Shown here: positions 1-6,901 of the stretch, piece by piece
How positions within the stretch are numbered: the first letter of the stretch is position 1
Layout of the letters: every line of letters starts with the position of its first letter
NCBI GenBank assembly: GCA_937936675.1
Contig: CALDDL010000025.1
Coordinates: 1-19,075, forward strand
Direction: 5' to 3'
From: an uncultured bacterium
GTDB taxonomy: Bacteria; Bacteroidota; Ignavibacteria; Ignavibacteriales; Melioribacteraceae
DNA length: 19,075 bases
Program-made: the position numbers and the translations under genes
The notes under the pieces: model-generated
What the model saw: the letters and a program-made list of their open reading frames with translations, nothing else
Databases searched by the model: none
Told to the model about the DNA's origin: nothing

Positions 1-137
1 TTAATATCATTAGGGAAGAAACCAATTTGATTTGCTCTAATATATATTTGTTGACCCTCTCCTTTTACTAACCCAATTGAAATAAATAAAAAGAATACAC
101 CAAACATGAATGAAATGTAATAATTATTTTTTATCAT
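1..137 (-). CDS. 5' end of a secreted protein with GH9-type (CelD_N-like) N-terminal domain, cut by window edge
   Basis: Only the first 45 codons are present; the gene runs off the left edge. The start codon overlaps the stop of the preceding hydroxylase gene as ATGA (134-137), so translation is probably coupled. Residues 1-28 form a signal peptide: a short basic start (MIKNN), a hydrophobic core (about residues 8-22), then a short polar stretch. The mature start, QQIYIRANQIGFFPNDI, resembles the first beta strand of the immunoglobulin-like CelD_N domain preceding glycoside hydrolase family 9 catalytic domains, which usually reads like I-R-V-N-Q-V-G-Y-x-P. I infer a secreted or surface carbohydrate-active enzyme. 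The catalytic domain is not in view, so a non-enzymatic protein with the same first domain remains possible. Confidence 0.6.
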   Translation of the reverse strand, partial: MIKNNYYISFMFGVFFLFISIGLVKGEGQQIYIRANQIGFFPNDI

Positions 138-757
138 TTTTTATCCGGAAAATCTGTTTTAAATATTACATCCCAAGTTGGTTGACTTACACCAAACCCC
201 TTGAATGAATTTTGATAATGATGTTTCATGTGGTGATTTTTAATTGATAACCAAAATTTATTTTTCATATTATAGTGATGAATGGCATAATGTACAGTAT
301 CATAAAAAAGATATCCCCATAGAAATGAAGCAAAAAATATATATAAATATTTTTCAGAGAATACCTGATAAAATATATAATAGAAAAGTAATGCTAATGG
401 GATACTAACCGAAGGTGGCATTACCAAGCGTTTTGAATCCTTCGGATAATCATGATGTACTCCATGCATTAAAAAATGTAGTCGCTTACCTAAATCACTT
501 TTAGGTTCATAATGAAAAATAAATCTATGTAAAAAATATTCCGTAAATGTCCATACAAAGAGCCCGCCAACTATATTTAATATTATCTCGTAAAATGATA
601 TTTGAAAAGAGATTACACTATAATAAAATAAATATGTACTTATTGGTATATAAATAACTAAAGGTATTGACCAATGGACTCTTGATAATGACTCAAGAAA
701 ATTATTTTCAAATAGACGAATTGTTTCATCGTTATTTGAAACGTATTGCTTTGGCAT
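134..757 (-). CDS. fatty acid hydroxylase / sterol desaturase superfamily membrane protein
   Basis: This 207-residue integral membrane protein belongs to the di-iron fatty acid hydroxylase superfamily (PF04116). All the histidine clusters that bind the two irons are visible: HRFIFH (77-82), HFLMHGVHH (94-102), HYAIHH (156-161) and HHMKHH (175-180). Hydrophobic stretches at about 32-50, 57-73, 116-134 and 138-152 give the four-helix layout of the family. The length and the HX4H...HX3HX2HH spacing resemble the catalytic part of fatty acid 2-hydroxylases (FA2H/Scs7), which hydroxylate acyl chains of sphingolipids. A carotenoid or sterol substrate is also possible. The start codon has GGTGAG seven bases before it. 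The gene is followed, with a 4-bp overlap, by a secreted GH9-like gene, a pairing that gives no clear clue to substrate. Confidence 0.82.
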   Translation of the reverse strand: MPKQYVSNNDETIRLFENNFLESLSRVHWSIPLVIYIPISTYLFYYSVISFQISFYEIILNIVGGLFVWTFTEYFLHRFIFHYEPKSDLGKRLHFLMHGVHHDYPKDSKRLVMPPSVSIPLALLFYYIFYQVFSEKYLYIFFASFLWGYLFYDTVHYAIHHYNMKNKFWLSIKNHHMKHHYQNSFKGFGVSQPTWDVIFKTDFPDKK

Positions 758-779
758 TGTCTCACCTATCCTTATTTCA

Positions 780-810
780 ATTGCTCCGTAATATAAATAA
801 TTAGAGCAAT
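780..810. promoter_or_regulatory. inverted repeat straddling the hydroxylase promoter -10 (candidate operator)
   Basis: ATTGCTC (780-786) and GAGCAAT (804-810) are perfect 7-bp inverted arms separated by 17 bases. One arm lies in the -35/-10 spacer and the other next to the predicted transcription start. This is where a repressor dimer could block transcription, but chance is not excluded in so AT-rich a region. Confidence 0.25.
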
Positions 811-818
811 AAATTCAA
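790..818 (-). promoter_or_regulatory. sigma70-like promoter of the hydroxylase operon
   Basis: On the minus strand TTGAAT (818-813) is followed after exactly 17 bases by TATATT (795-790), about 33 bases before the start codon. The same hexamer pattern occurs before the OPT and uvrD/pcrA genes in this window, which supports it. Confidence 0.5.
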
Positions 819-854
819 TAAATGAATAAAATCTAAAAAACATTTCATATTTTA

Positions 855-883
855 TTGCAAATAAAAAAGATATAACTGATATT
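855..883 (+). promoter_or_regulatory. weak candidate promoter of the LeuT-like transporter
   Basis: TTGCAA (855-860) and GATATT (878-883) are spaced by 17 bases, each matching four of six sigma70 consensus bases. The GATATTTG at 878-885 is also one base off the TAnnTTTG element described for Bacteroidetes. The transcription start would fall near 890, leaving a leader of about 25 bases. Confidence 0.25.
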
Positions 884-913
884 TGTACTTCCGTGTCAAA
901 TTTTGGAGTATCA

Positions 914-2476
914 ATGGAGAACCAGACTCAAGAAAGAGAGCAATGGGGTAGTAGATTTGGTTTAATTTTGGCAGTAGCAGGTAATGCCATAGGATTAGGT
1001 AATTTCCTCCGATTCCCTGTGCAAGCCGCACAGAATGGTGGCGGTGCTTTTATGATTCCTTATTTTATTTTCTTTTTAATCCTCGGCATTCCTTTAATGT
1101 GGATCGAATGGGGCATTGGTAGATATGGCGGTAAGCACCGACATGGTAGCACCCCCGGAATGTTTGACCTTCTTTGGAAGAATAAAGCAGCTAAGTATCT
1201 CGGAACTCTCGGTTTATTTATGTCATTAGTCATTATGATATATTATGCTTATATAGAATCTTGGACGCTCGGCTTTAGTTTCTTTTCTCTTACTAAAGAA
1301 TATTTCGGATTAGAAAATTTTGGCGCTATGAAGGACTTTCTTTATAGTTTCCAAGGAAGAATTGACGGCAGCCATTTTAATGGCATCTATGTTGCTTATA
1401 CATTTTTGATGATTACCTTAGCAGTTAATTTCTTCGTTCTTTATAAAGGTATCTCCAAAGGGATTGAGACCTTGGCAAAGATTGCAATGCCGCTTTTATT
1501 CCTATTTGCTATTATAATCGCAATAAGAGTACTAACACTCGGAACACCTGATCCTTCAGTACCCGAAAATTCTGTTTCAAATGGTTTTGGTTTTATTTGG
1601 AATCCTGATTTTACTGCACTATGGGACCCAAAAATATGGCTTGCAGCCGCTGGACAAATATTCTTTACTCTTTCGGTTGGTATGGGTACTATTCATGCGT
1701 ATGCGAGTTATCTTAAACCAAAAGATGATATTGCACTTTCAGGACTAACCACAGCAGCAACAAATGAATTTGCTGAAGTAATCCTTGGTGGTTCAATTGC
1801 TATTCCTGCAGCAATCGCATTTTTCGGTGTTACTGCTACAGTTCAAATGGCAACTGGCGGTGCTTTCGATATTGGCTTTGCTTCCCTGCCATTAGTATTT
1901 GAAAGGATTCCATTAGGTCAATATTTTGGTTTTATGTGGTTCTTGCTATTATTCTTCGCCGGTATCACTTCATCGGTTGCTATGGGTCAACCACTTGTAG
2001 CTTTCCTCGAAGATGAATTTAAATTCTCCAGAAAACAAGCTGTAGGTATTCTTGCAATGGTAGTATTTCTTGCAGTTCACCTTGTTGTTTTTTATCTAAA
2101 ATTCGGATTCTTGGATGAGATGGATTATTGGGCAGGAACTTTTGGACTCGTAGTCTTTGCACTTATAGAAACTGTTTTATTTATATGGGTATTCGGTCCC
2201 GAAAAAGCTTGGGCTGAAATAAATGACGGCGGCGATATTAAAATCCCAAGAGTATTTTTCTATTTAATGAAATTCGTTACACCGGTAGTTCTATTTGGAA
2301 TTATGATTTGGTGGTTTATAAACGATGCTATACCTATCTTATTTCTAGAAAATACTCCTCCTGAAAATGTACCTTATGTATGGGGTGCTCGTTTGTTACT
2401 TGTGGGTATTTATGTTGCATTAGCACTTATGGTAAGAAAAGCTTGGCAATTAAATAGGAGTAATCATGGGTCTTAA
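914..2476 (+). CDS. LeuT-like neurotransmitter:sodium symporter family amino-acid transporter
   Basis: Inner-membrane Na+-coupled amino-acid importer of the NSS/SNF family, 520 residues, with the LeuT fold of about 12 helices. The first helix (GNAIGLGNFLRFP, residues 23-35) and following AAQNGGGAFMIPY closely match Aquifex LeuT. Sodium-site residues N24, A25, N30, T352 and S353 are kept. E288 matches LeuT E290, which predicts chloride independence. In the substrate pocket Y111, F251, T252 and S254 are kept, but LeuT V104, F259 and I359 are replaced by I107, M257 and M357. I chose ATG 914 because GGAG (905-908) lies five bases upstream. An in-frame GTG at 893 would add seven residues but lacks a ribosome site. 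The last codons contain the ribosome site of a small downstream ORF. Confidence 0.92.
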   Translation: MENQTQEREQWGSRFGLILAVAGNAIGLGNFLRFPVQAAQNGGGAFMIPYFIFFLILGIPLMWIEWGIGRYGGKHRHGSTPGMFDLLWKNKAAKYLGTLGLFMSLVIMIYYAYIESWTLGFSFFSLTKEYFGLENFGAMKDFLYSFQGRIDGSHFNGIYVAYTFLMITLAVNFFVLYKGISKGIETLAKIAMPLLFLFAIIIAIRVLTLGTPDPSVPENSVSNGFGFIWNPDFTALWDPKIWLAAAGQIFFTLSVGMGTIHAYASYLKPKDDIALSGLTTAATNEFAEVILGGSIAIPAAIAFFGVTATVQMATGGAFDIGFASLPLVFERIPLGQYFGFMWFLLLFFAGITSSVAMGQPLVAFLEDEFKFSRKQAVGILAMVVFLAVHLVVFYLKFGFLDEMDYWAGTFGLVVFALIETVLFIWVFGPEKAWAEINDGGDIKIPRVFFYLMKFVTPVVLFGIMIWWFINDAIPILFLENTPPENVPYVWGARLLLVGIYVALALMVRKAWQLNRSNHGS

Positions 2477-2570
2477 TAATGAAGGAATCGTTTTTTTAGT
2501 GGCAGCTTGGTGTTCAATTTTTACTTTGATTTCTTACTGTTATTGGAAAATTTTAACGATTAAAAAATAA
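2466..2570 (+). CDS. 34-residue single-helix membrane protein, probable small subunit of the NSS transporter (MetS-like)
   Basis: A small gene overlaps the end of the LeuT-like gene by 11 bp in another frame. AGGAG (2456-2460) stands five bases before ATG 2466, a strong ribosome site. The product begins MGLNNEGIVFLVAAW, continues as one hydrophobic helix (about residues 8-27) and ends in a basic tail (KILTIKK). Length, polar N-terminus, single helix and position directly behind an NSS symporter fit the MetS-type small subunits known from the Corynebacterium MetP/MetS methionine-alanine importer. I infer it assembles with the transporter in the inner membrane. The sequence alone does not prove expression. 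Confidence 0.7.
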   Translation: MGLNNEGIVFLVAAWCSIFTLISYCYWKILTIKK

Positions 2571-2573
2571 TAC

Positions 2574-2604
2574 AAAAGCGGCAGGTTATAAATCTGCCGC
2601 TTTT
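2574..2604. terminator. bidirectional intrinsic terminator between transporter and pfkA
   Basis: AAAAGCGGCAG (2574-2584) and CTGCCGCTTTT (2594-2604) form a perfect 11-bp stem around a 9-base loop. T-runs follow on both strands. It lies between convergent genes, four bases after the small-subunit stop and five bases after the pfkA stop, so it serves both. Confidence 0.85.
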
Positions 2605-2609
2605 TAATA

Positions 2610-3656
2610 TCAACCAAAGAATGTGCTTGCTACATCAAATAACTTCATATCCACTGTCTTTAATTTCCCGACAGCTTCTTGAAGACTAGCTGCAACAATT
2701 TCGCTCCCCTGAAGTGCTGCCATATAACCAAATTTTTCTTCCACAAGCAACTCAACGGCAAATACACCAAATCTGGTAGCTAATACTCTATCATAAGCAG
2801 TCGGTGAGCCACCTCTTTGTATATGTCCTAATATTGTAGCTCTTGTTTCATATCCTGTTCTTTTTTCAATTTCTTCGGCAAGAATATTTCCTATTCCTCC
2901 TAATCTAACATGACCAAAAGAATCTTTTTTCATACTAGTTAAAACAAAAGAACCATCTTTATCAGATTCTTCTTCGGTCTGAAGTTTAGCACCCTCTGAA
3001 ACTACTACTATGCTAAAAGATTTACCGCGTGCATGTCTTTGTTTTAATACGTCAACAACATCATCAAAATTAAATGGTTTTTCCGGAATTAATATAATAT
3101 CGGCTCCACCTGCTATTCCTGAATGAACGGCAATCCAACCTGCATGTCTTCCCATTACTTCCACTACAATCACTCTATTATGGGATTCTGCTGTTGTATG
3201 TAATCTATCGATCGCTTCGGTAGCAATATTTACTGCTGTATCAAATCCGAAAGTATAATCGGTAGCGTTTAAATCATTATCAATTGTTTTTGGAACTCCG
3301 ACAACCTTAACTCCTGAAGCTGCAAGTTTAGAAGCAACTCCTAATGTGTCCTCTCCTCCAATTGCAACAATACAATCAATACCATTTTTTGCCATATTTT
3401 CTTTAAGTGTTGCTTCGCCATTCTCAACTTTATAAACATTAGTTCTTGAAGTGCCGAGAATTGTACCGCCTCTATGTAAAATACCGGAAACTGATTCTAA
3501 AGTTAATGGAGTGTAATTATTCTCTAAAATTCCCTTCCATCCTTCTTTAATACCGATACATTCGTGTCCAAGACTTAAAGATTTGCGAACTACCGCACGA
3601 ATGACGGCATTCAATCCGGGGCAATCTCCACCCCCTGTCAATACACCAATTTTCAT
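2610..3656 (-). CDS. 6-phosphofructokinase, residues of the pyrophosphate-dependent type
   Basis: Cytoplasmic glycolytic enzyme phosphorylating fructose 6-phosphate, 348 residues. The phosphoryl-donor loop GGGDCPGLNAVIR (8-20), catalytic PKTIDND (122-128), substrate motif MGRHAGWIA (168-176) and sugar-phosphate motif GHIQRGGSPTAYDR (277-290) are all present. ATP-using PFKs carry Gly in GGDGS/GGEGT and pyrophosphate-using ones Asp. Here GGEDT (100-104) has Asp103, and Lys123 stands in PKTIDND. This combination predicts pyrophosphate as phosphoryl donor, as in the Amycolatopsis-type group III enzymes, and hence a reversible, ATP-sparing step. Donor assignment is from residues only; ATP use is the alternative. 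The gene follows the UvrD/PcrA-type helicase by 17 bases, with GGAG five bases before its ATG. Confidence 0.9.
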   Translation of the reverse strand: MKIGVLTGGGDCPGLNAVIRAVVRKSLSLGHECIGIKEGWKGILENNYTPLTLESVSGILHRGGTILGTSRTNVYKVENGEATLKENMAKNGIDCIVAIGGEDTLGVASKLAASGVKVVGVPKTIDNDLNATDYTFGFDTAVNIATEAIDRLHTTAESHNRVIVVEVMGRHAGWIAVHSGIAGGADIILIPEKPFNFDDVVDVLKQRHARGKSFSIVVVSEGAKLQTEEESDKDGSFVLTSMKKDSFGHVRLGGIGNILAEEIEKRTGYETRATILGHIQRGGSPTAYDRVLATRFGVFAVELLVEEKFGYMAALQGSEIVAASLQEAVGKLKTVDMKLFDVASTFFG

Positions 3657-3673
3657 TTCTACTCCATTTTTTA

Positions 3674-5848
3674 TTATAAAAGTTTTAAATTAGCGAATTT
3701 TACTAGAAGCTGCTTCGTACCGGTATCCTCAAAGGAAATCGTGATTCTTTGTGTATCTCCATTACCGGTTATTGCCAATACTTTACCGTTTCCAAAAATA
3801 TCATGGCTTACACGGCTACCGACTCTAAAAGACCTTTTTTCTTGATCATAATCATCATAACTTTCCTGATAATATTCATCGAAATCCCCTTTTCTTCTTC
3901 TTCCGCTCTTCCTATTGCTTCCGTCTATTACTTCTTCTACAGAATTAGGATTTAATTCCTCAATAAATCTTGATTTATTTTGATATGCAACTTCACCAAA
4001 TCTATATCGTGAGCGAGCAAAAGATATAAACACTTTTTTCATTGCACGTGTTATTGCAACGTAGAACAATCTTCTTTCTTCTTCGATTTTAGAATCTGAA
4101 TCGAATCTTGGATTTAATGGGAATATGTCTTCTTCGCATCCTGTTATAAATACAACGGGGAATTCCAATCCTTTAGCACTATGAACTGTCATTAATGTGA
4201 TAGAATTTTTCGTTTCGTCATATTGATCGATACCCGCAACTAAAGAAACTTCTGCGAGATATTGTTCTAACGTAGCCTCAGGAAATTCTTTATTGAATTC
4301 TTGAATAGAAGCCAATAGCTCATGAACATTATCATATCTGCTTGCAGAATCTTGAGAGTTTTCTTCTTTATACATTCTCAATATTCCTAATTCATCGACT
4401 AATGCAGATGTTAGTTCACCGATCGAAAGCTTAGATTGAAGATCAATATACTTATCTAGTAGTATTCTAAATTGCTTTACATTCTTCTGAATTCTTTCTT
4501 TTACTTCAATTACTTCAAAAACTCTAGCCATAGTCTTAAACAAAGAGATGTCTAATTTCCTGGAAAAGGCTATCATTTTTGTTATTGAAGTATTACCAAT
4601 TCCTCTTTGAGGAAAATTCATAATTCTTAATAAACTCTCTTCGTCATCTTGATTGGATAATACTCTTAAATATGCTAATATATCCTTTACTTCTTTTCTA
4701 CGATAAAATTCTACTCCACCGACTATCTTATAGGGAATTTTTTCTCTTCTGAAGGCATCTTCTAAAGCTCTCGATTGAGCATTTGTTCGGTATAGAATAG
4801 CAATATCATTTAATGAGAGCTTCTTTGTCGAGATTTCCTTTTTAATTTTTTTGGCAATTTGAAAAGCTTCATCCTTTTCATCAGAACATTTTATTAAGGT
4901 TATCTCTTCCCCTTCGGGATTCTCTGTCCACAGTGTTTTTGCAATCTGCTCTGTATTTCTTTTTATTATTGAATCAGCGGCTAAAAGTATATTTTTTGTT
5001 GAACGGTAATTTTGCTCTAATCTAAAGACTTTTGCTTTGCTGAAGTCCTTTTCAAAATCAAGCATGTTCCTGATATTAGCCCCTCTCCAGCCATAAATGC
5101 TCTGAGCATCATCACCAACCACACATAACTTATCCTTTAGCGGAGAAAGTATCTTTACTATTTCGTATTGTGCACTGTTTGTGTCTTGATATTCATCAAC
5201 CAAGATATATTTAAACATTTTTTTGTATTTCTGAAGAATTCGCACATTATTATTAAATAACTCAATAGGTTTAAGAAGCAGATCATCAAAATCCATTGAA
5301 TTATTTTCTCTTAATCTCTTATTATACTCTAAATAAACTTCACCTATTTTCTTCTCGGCAATAGTACTAGCTATATTATTTAGATACTCCTCGGGAGTAA
5401 TCATGTGATTTTTGAAATTGCTGATTTTATGTTGAATAGAATTTGCGGTAACATTCTCAAGATTTATACTCAAGTATTGAAGAATGTTATTTACCAAAGA
5501 AACAGAATCTTCACGATCATAAATAGAAAAATTGCTATCATAATTTATTGCTTTTGCTTCGATACGAAGTATTCTGGCAAAAATTGAATGGAAAGTCCCC
5601 ATCCAAAGAGAATCCGCTTTTTTACCTATTAATTCACGGATTCTTTCTTTCATCTCTCTTGCAGCTTTGTTTGTAAATGTTAAGGCAAGAATAGATTCGG
5701 GCTCGAGTCCTTCTTGAATTAGATATGCAATTTTATAAGTTAAAACCCTAGTCTTACCGGAGCCGGCACCGGCAACAACGATGTGAGGTCCTGCATTATA
5801 CTCTACAGCATTTCTTTGTTGCTCGTTTAGCTTGGTTAAAATTTTCAT
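3674..5848 (-). CDS. pcrA: UvrD/PcrA-type superfamily 1 DNA helicase
   Basis: ATP-driven 3'-5' DNA helicase for nucleotide excision repair, mismatch repair or clearing of replication forks, 724 residues from the chosen start. Visible motifs in order: Q-motif LNEQQRNAVEY, Walker A AGAGSGKT (about 26-33), motif Ia LTFTNKAAREMKERI, Walker B/motif II VDEYQDTN (about 217-224), motif III GDDAQSIYGWRGA, motif IV LEQNYRST, motif V TVHSAKGLEFPVVF and motif VI EERRLFYVAITRA. A C-terminal linker rich in Asp/Tyr leads to a 50-residue PcrA-type Tudor-like domain (GSRVSHDIFGNGKV...). ATG 5848 is preferred: AAAGGA precedes it, though only three bases away. A further in-frame ATG at 5869 has no ribosome site and falls at the predicted transcription start. 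UvrD and PcrA cannot be told apart here. pfkA follows 17 bases downstream. Confidence 0.93.
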   Translation of the reverse strand: MKILTKLNEQQRNAVEYNAGPHIVVAGAGSGKTRVLTYKIAYLIQEGLEPESILALTFTNKAAREMKERIRELIGKKADSLWMGTFHSIFARILRIEAKAINYDSNFSIYDREDSVSLVNNILQYLSINLENVTANSIQHKISNFKNHMITPEEYLNNIASTIAEKKIGEVYLEYNKRLRENNSMDFDDLLLKPIELFNNNVRILQKYKKMFKYILVDEYQDTNSAQYEIVKILSPLKDKLCVVGDDAQSIYGWRGANIRNMLDFEKDFSKAKVFRLEQNYRSTKNILLAADSIIKRNTEQIAKTLWTENPEGEEITLIKCSDEKDEAFQIAKKIKKEISTKKLSLNDIAILYRTNAQSRALEDAFRREKIPYKIVGGVEFYRRKEVKDILAYLRVLSNQDDEESLLRIMNFPQRGIGNTSITKMIAFSRKLDISLFKTMARVFEVIEVKERIQKNVKQFRILLDKYIDLQSKLSIGELTSALVDELGILRMYKEENSQDSASRYDNVHELLASIQEFNKEFPEATLEQYLAEVSLVAGIDQYDETKNSITLMTVHSAKGLEFPVVFITGCEEDIFPLNPRFDSDSKIEEERRLFYVAITRAMKKVFISFARSRYRFGEVAYQNKSRFIEELNPNSVEEVIDGSNRKSGRRRKGDFDEYYQESYDDYDQEKRSFRVGSRVSHDIFGNGKVLAITGNGDTQRITISFEDTGTKQLLVKFANLKLL

Positions 5849-5852
5849 ATAT

Positions 5853-5889
5853 CCTTTATTTTTTAGCATGCAAATTTACAAAATAAAGG
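5853..5889. promoter_or_regulatory. 10-bp inverted repeat over the helicase promoter and ribosome site
   Basis: CCTTTATTTT (5853-5862) and AAAATAAAGG (5880-5889) are perfect inverted arms, 17 bases apart, with a GCATGC palindrome between them. One arm lies in the promoter spacer. The other covers the AAAGG ribosome site of the helicase gene on the minus strand. It may be an operator. If transcription started further upstream, it could be an RNA hairpin hiding the ribosome site. Confidence 0.35.
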
Positions 5890-5901
5890 TGAAAATTTCA
5901 A
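5873..5901 (-). promoter_or_regulatory. sigma70-like promoter of the helicase-pfkA operon
   Basis: Minus-strand TTGAAA (5901-5896) is followed after 17 bases by TAAATT (5878-5873). A start near 5866 gives a leader of about 18 bases to ATG 5848, which supports that start over the upstream ATG at 5869. Confidence 0.5.
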
Positions 5902-5925
5902 TTTAGAATAAATTAATGCCCTAAT

Positions 5926-6888
5926 CTATAATTTTATTATGAATTTCCCGTCTTTCATTATGATTTTATCATCAAAATACACAGTTGGTTTTTTAATTAC
6001 ACCGTCCACATGTATAGGGACATTAACCGAGCCTCCCATCGACTTATTATCGCCAAGAGCAATATGAATTGTTCCCATCACTTTTTCGTCTTCTAAAATG
6101 TAACCACTAAGCTTTGCTTTATCATTAGTGCCGATTCCAAATTCTGCTATATTCCTTCCTTTTTTACCGAAAGGTTTTAACATTTCGACTAATTGCTTTG
6201 CTTTTTTATCTCCCGTAATCTCGGTAGCTAAACCATTTTTTACATTGATAGTTATCGGCTCTTCTAACATCCCAATACCTGCAAATGAACCATCAACAAT
6301 AAATTTTCCGTTTGTTTTCCCTTCCCATGGAGCTAAAAATGTTTCCCCTGTAGGTAAATTTCCGCTTTCGGTCTTTTTATGGAAAAGTCCTTTACTCGCA
6401 TATATTCCTCTTCCTTTCATATCCATCGTAATATCAGTACCAAGTTTTGTAGTTACTCTAATAGTAGATACTTTCTCCAATATTTTTTTGAGCTTGAGAG
6501 TTCGATTGGATATAGCTTTGTAATCTGCATTTAATCCCCGAATCATTATTTCTTCAGTTATACCGGGAAATGTTGCAACTCTTACACCTGAAGCCGAAGC
6601 CGCCCTTCTGGCATTTGTGTGGGTCAAGGATTTTGTTGTTGGACATAGTACAATATCATATTTCTTCATTAAATCTGCTAATTGAGGAGTTGGTTCTTCG
6701 CCATTTGTTTTGCCCGGTTTGGTTTCTACTAATAATGCTTCAGCTCCTAAATCAAGAGCCGCTTGAAATAAATATTCTCCAATTTCTTTTTTATTGCTAT
6801 CCGTAATTATTAATACTTTTTCTTTCTTCTTTAATCCCATGCAATCTTTAATTGCAATTTTTGCCGCATCATATAATTTCTTCTTCAT
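5926..6888 (-). CDS. M29-type metallo-aminopeptidase (aminopeptidase T/leucyl aminopeptidase-like, COG2309)
   Basis: A probable cytoplasmic zinc- or cobalt-dependent aminopeptidase that removes N-terminal residues from short peptides, 320 residues. The M29 metal ligands are visible: E182 in PTGETF, E249 in NIAEFGIG, H275 in GTIHIALG, and H293 and D295 in IHVDG. The protein is shorter than classical aminopeptidase T (about 410 residues); it belongs to the compact COG2309 branch, whose substrates are poorly studied. AAGGAG lies nine bases before the ATG. It follows the probable beta-barrel gene by 13 bases and is the last gene of a peptide-use run with an MFSD1-like carrier, PepD and an OPT transporter, which supports peptidase function. 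Confidence 0.8.
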   Translation of the reverse strand: MKKKLYDAAKIAIKDCMGLKKKEKVLIITDSNKKEIGEYLFQAALDLGAEALLVETKPGKTNGEEPTPQLADLMKKYDIVLCPTTKSLTHTNARRAASASGVRVATFPGITEEIMIRGLNADYKAISNRTLKLKKILEKVSTIRVTTKLGTDITMDMKGRGIYASKGLFHKKTESGNLPTGETFLAPWEGKTNGKFIVDGSFAGIGMLEEPITINVKNGLATEITGDKKAKQLVEMLKPFGKKGRNIAEFGIGTNDKAKLSGYILEDEKVMGTIHIALGDNKSMGGSVNVPIHVDGVIKKPTVYFDDKIIMKDGKFIIKL

Positions 6889-6901
6889 ATTTATCTTCTC
6901 C

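Noticed and set aside
893..913. GTG 893 as start of the LeuT-like gene
   Set aside because: No ribosome site precedes it, whereas GGAG stands five bases before ATG 914, and LeuT itself starts close to the conserved RE-x-W motif.
6128..6523. 131-codon open frame antisense to the M29 aminopeptidase
   Set aside because: It has no recognisable protein pattern or ribosome site, and the opposite strand carries a clear enzyme with all its metal ligands. It is a frame shadow.
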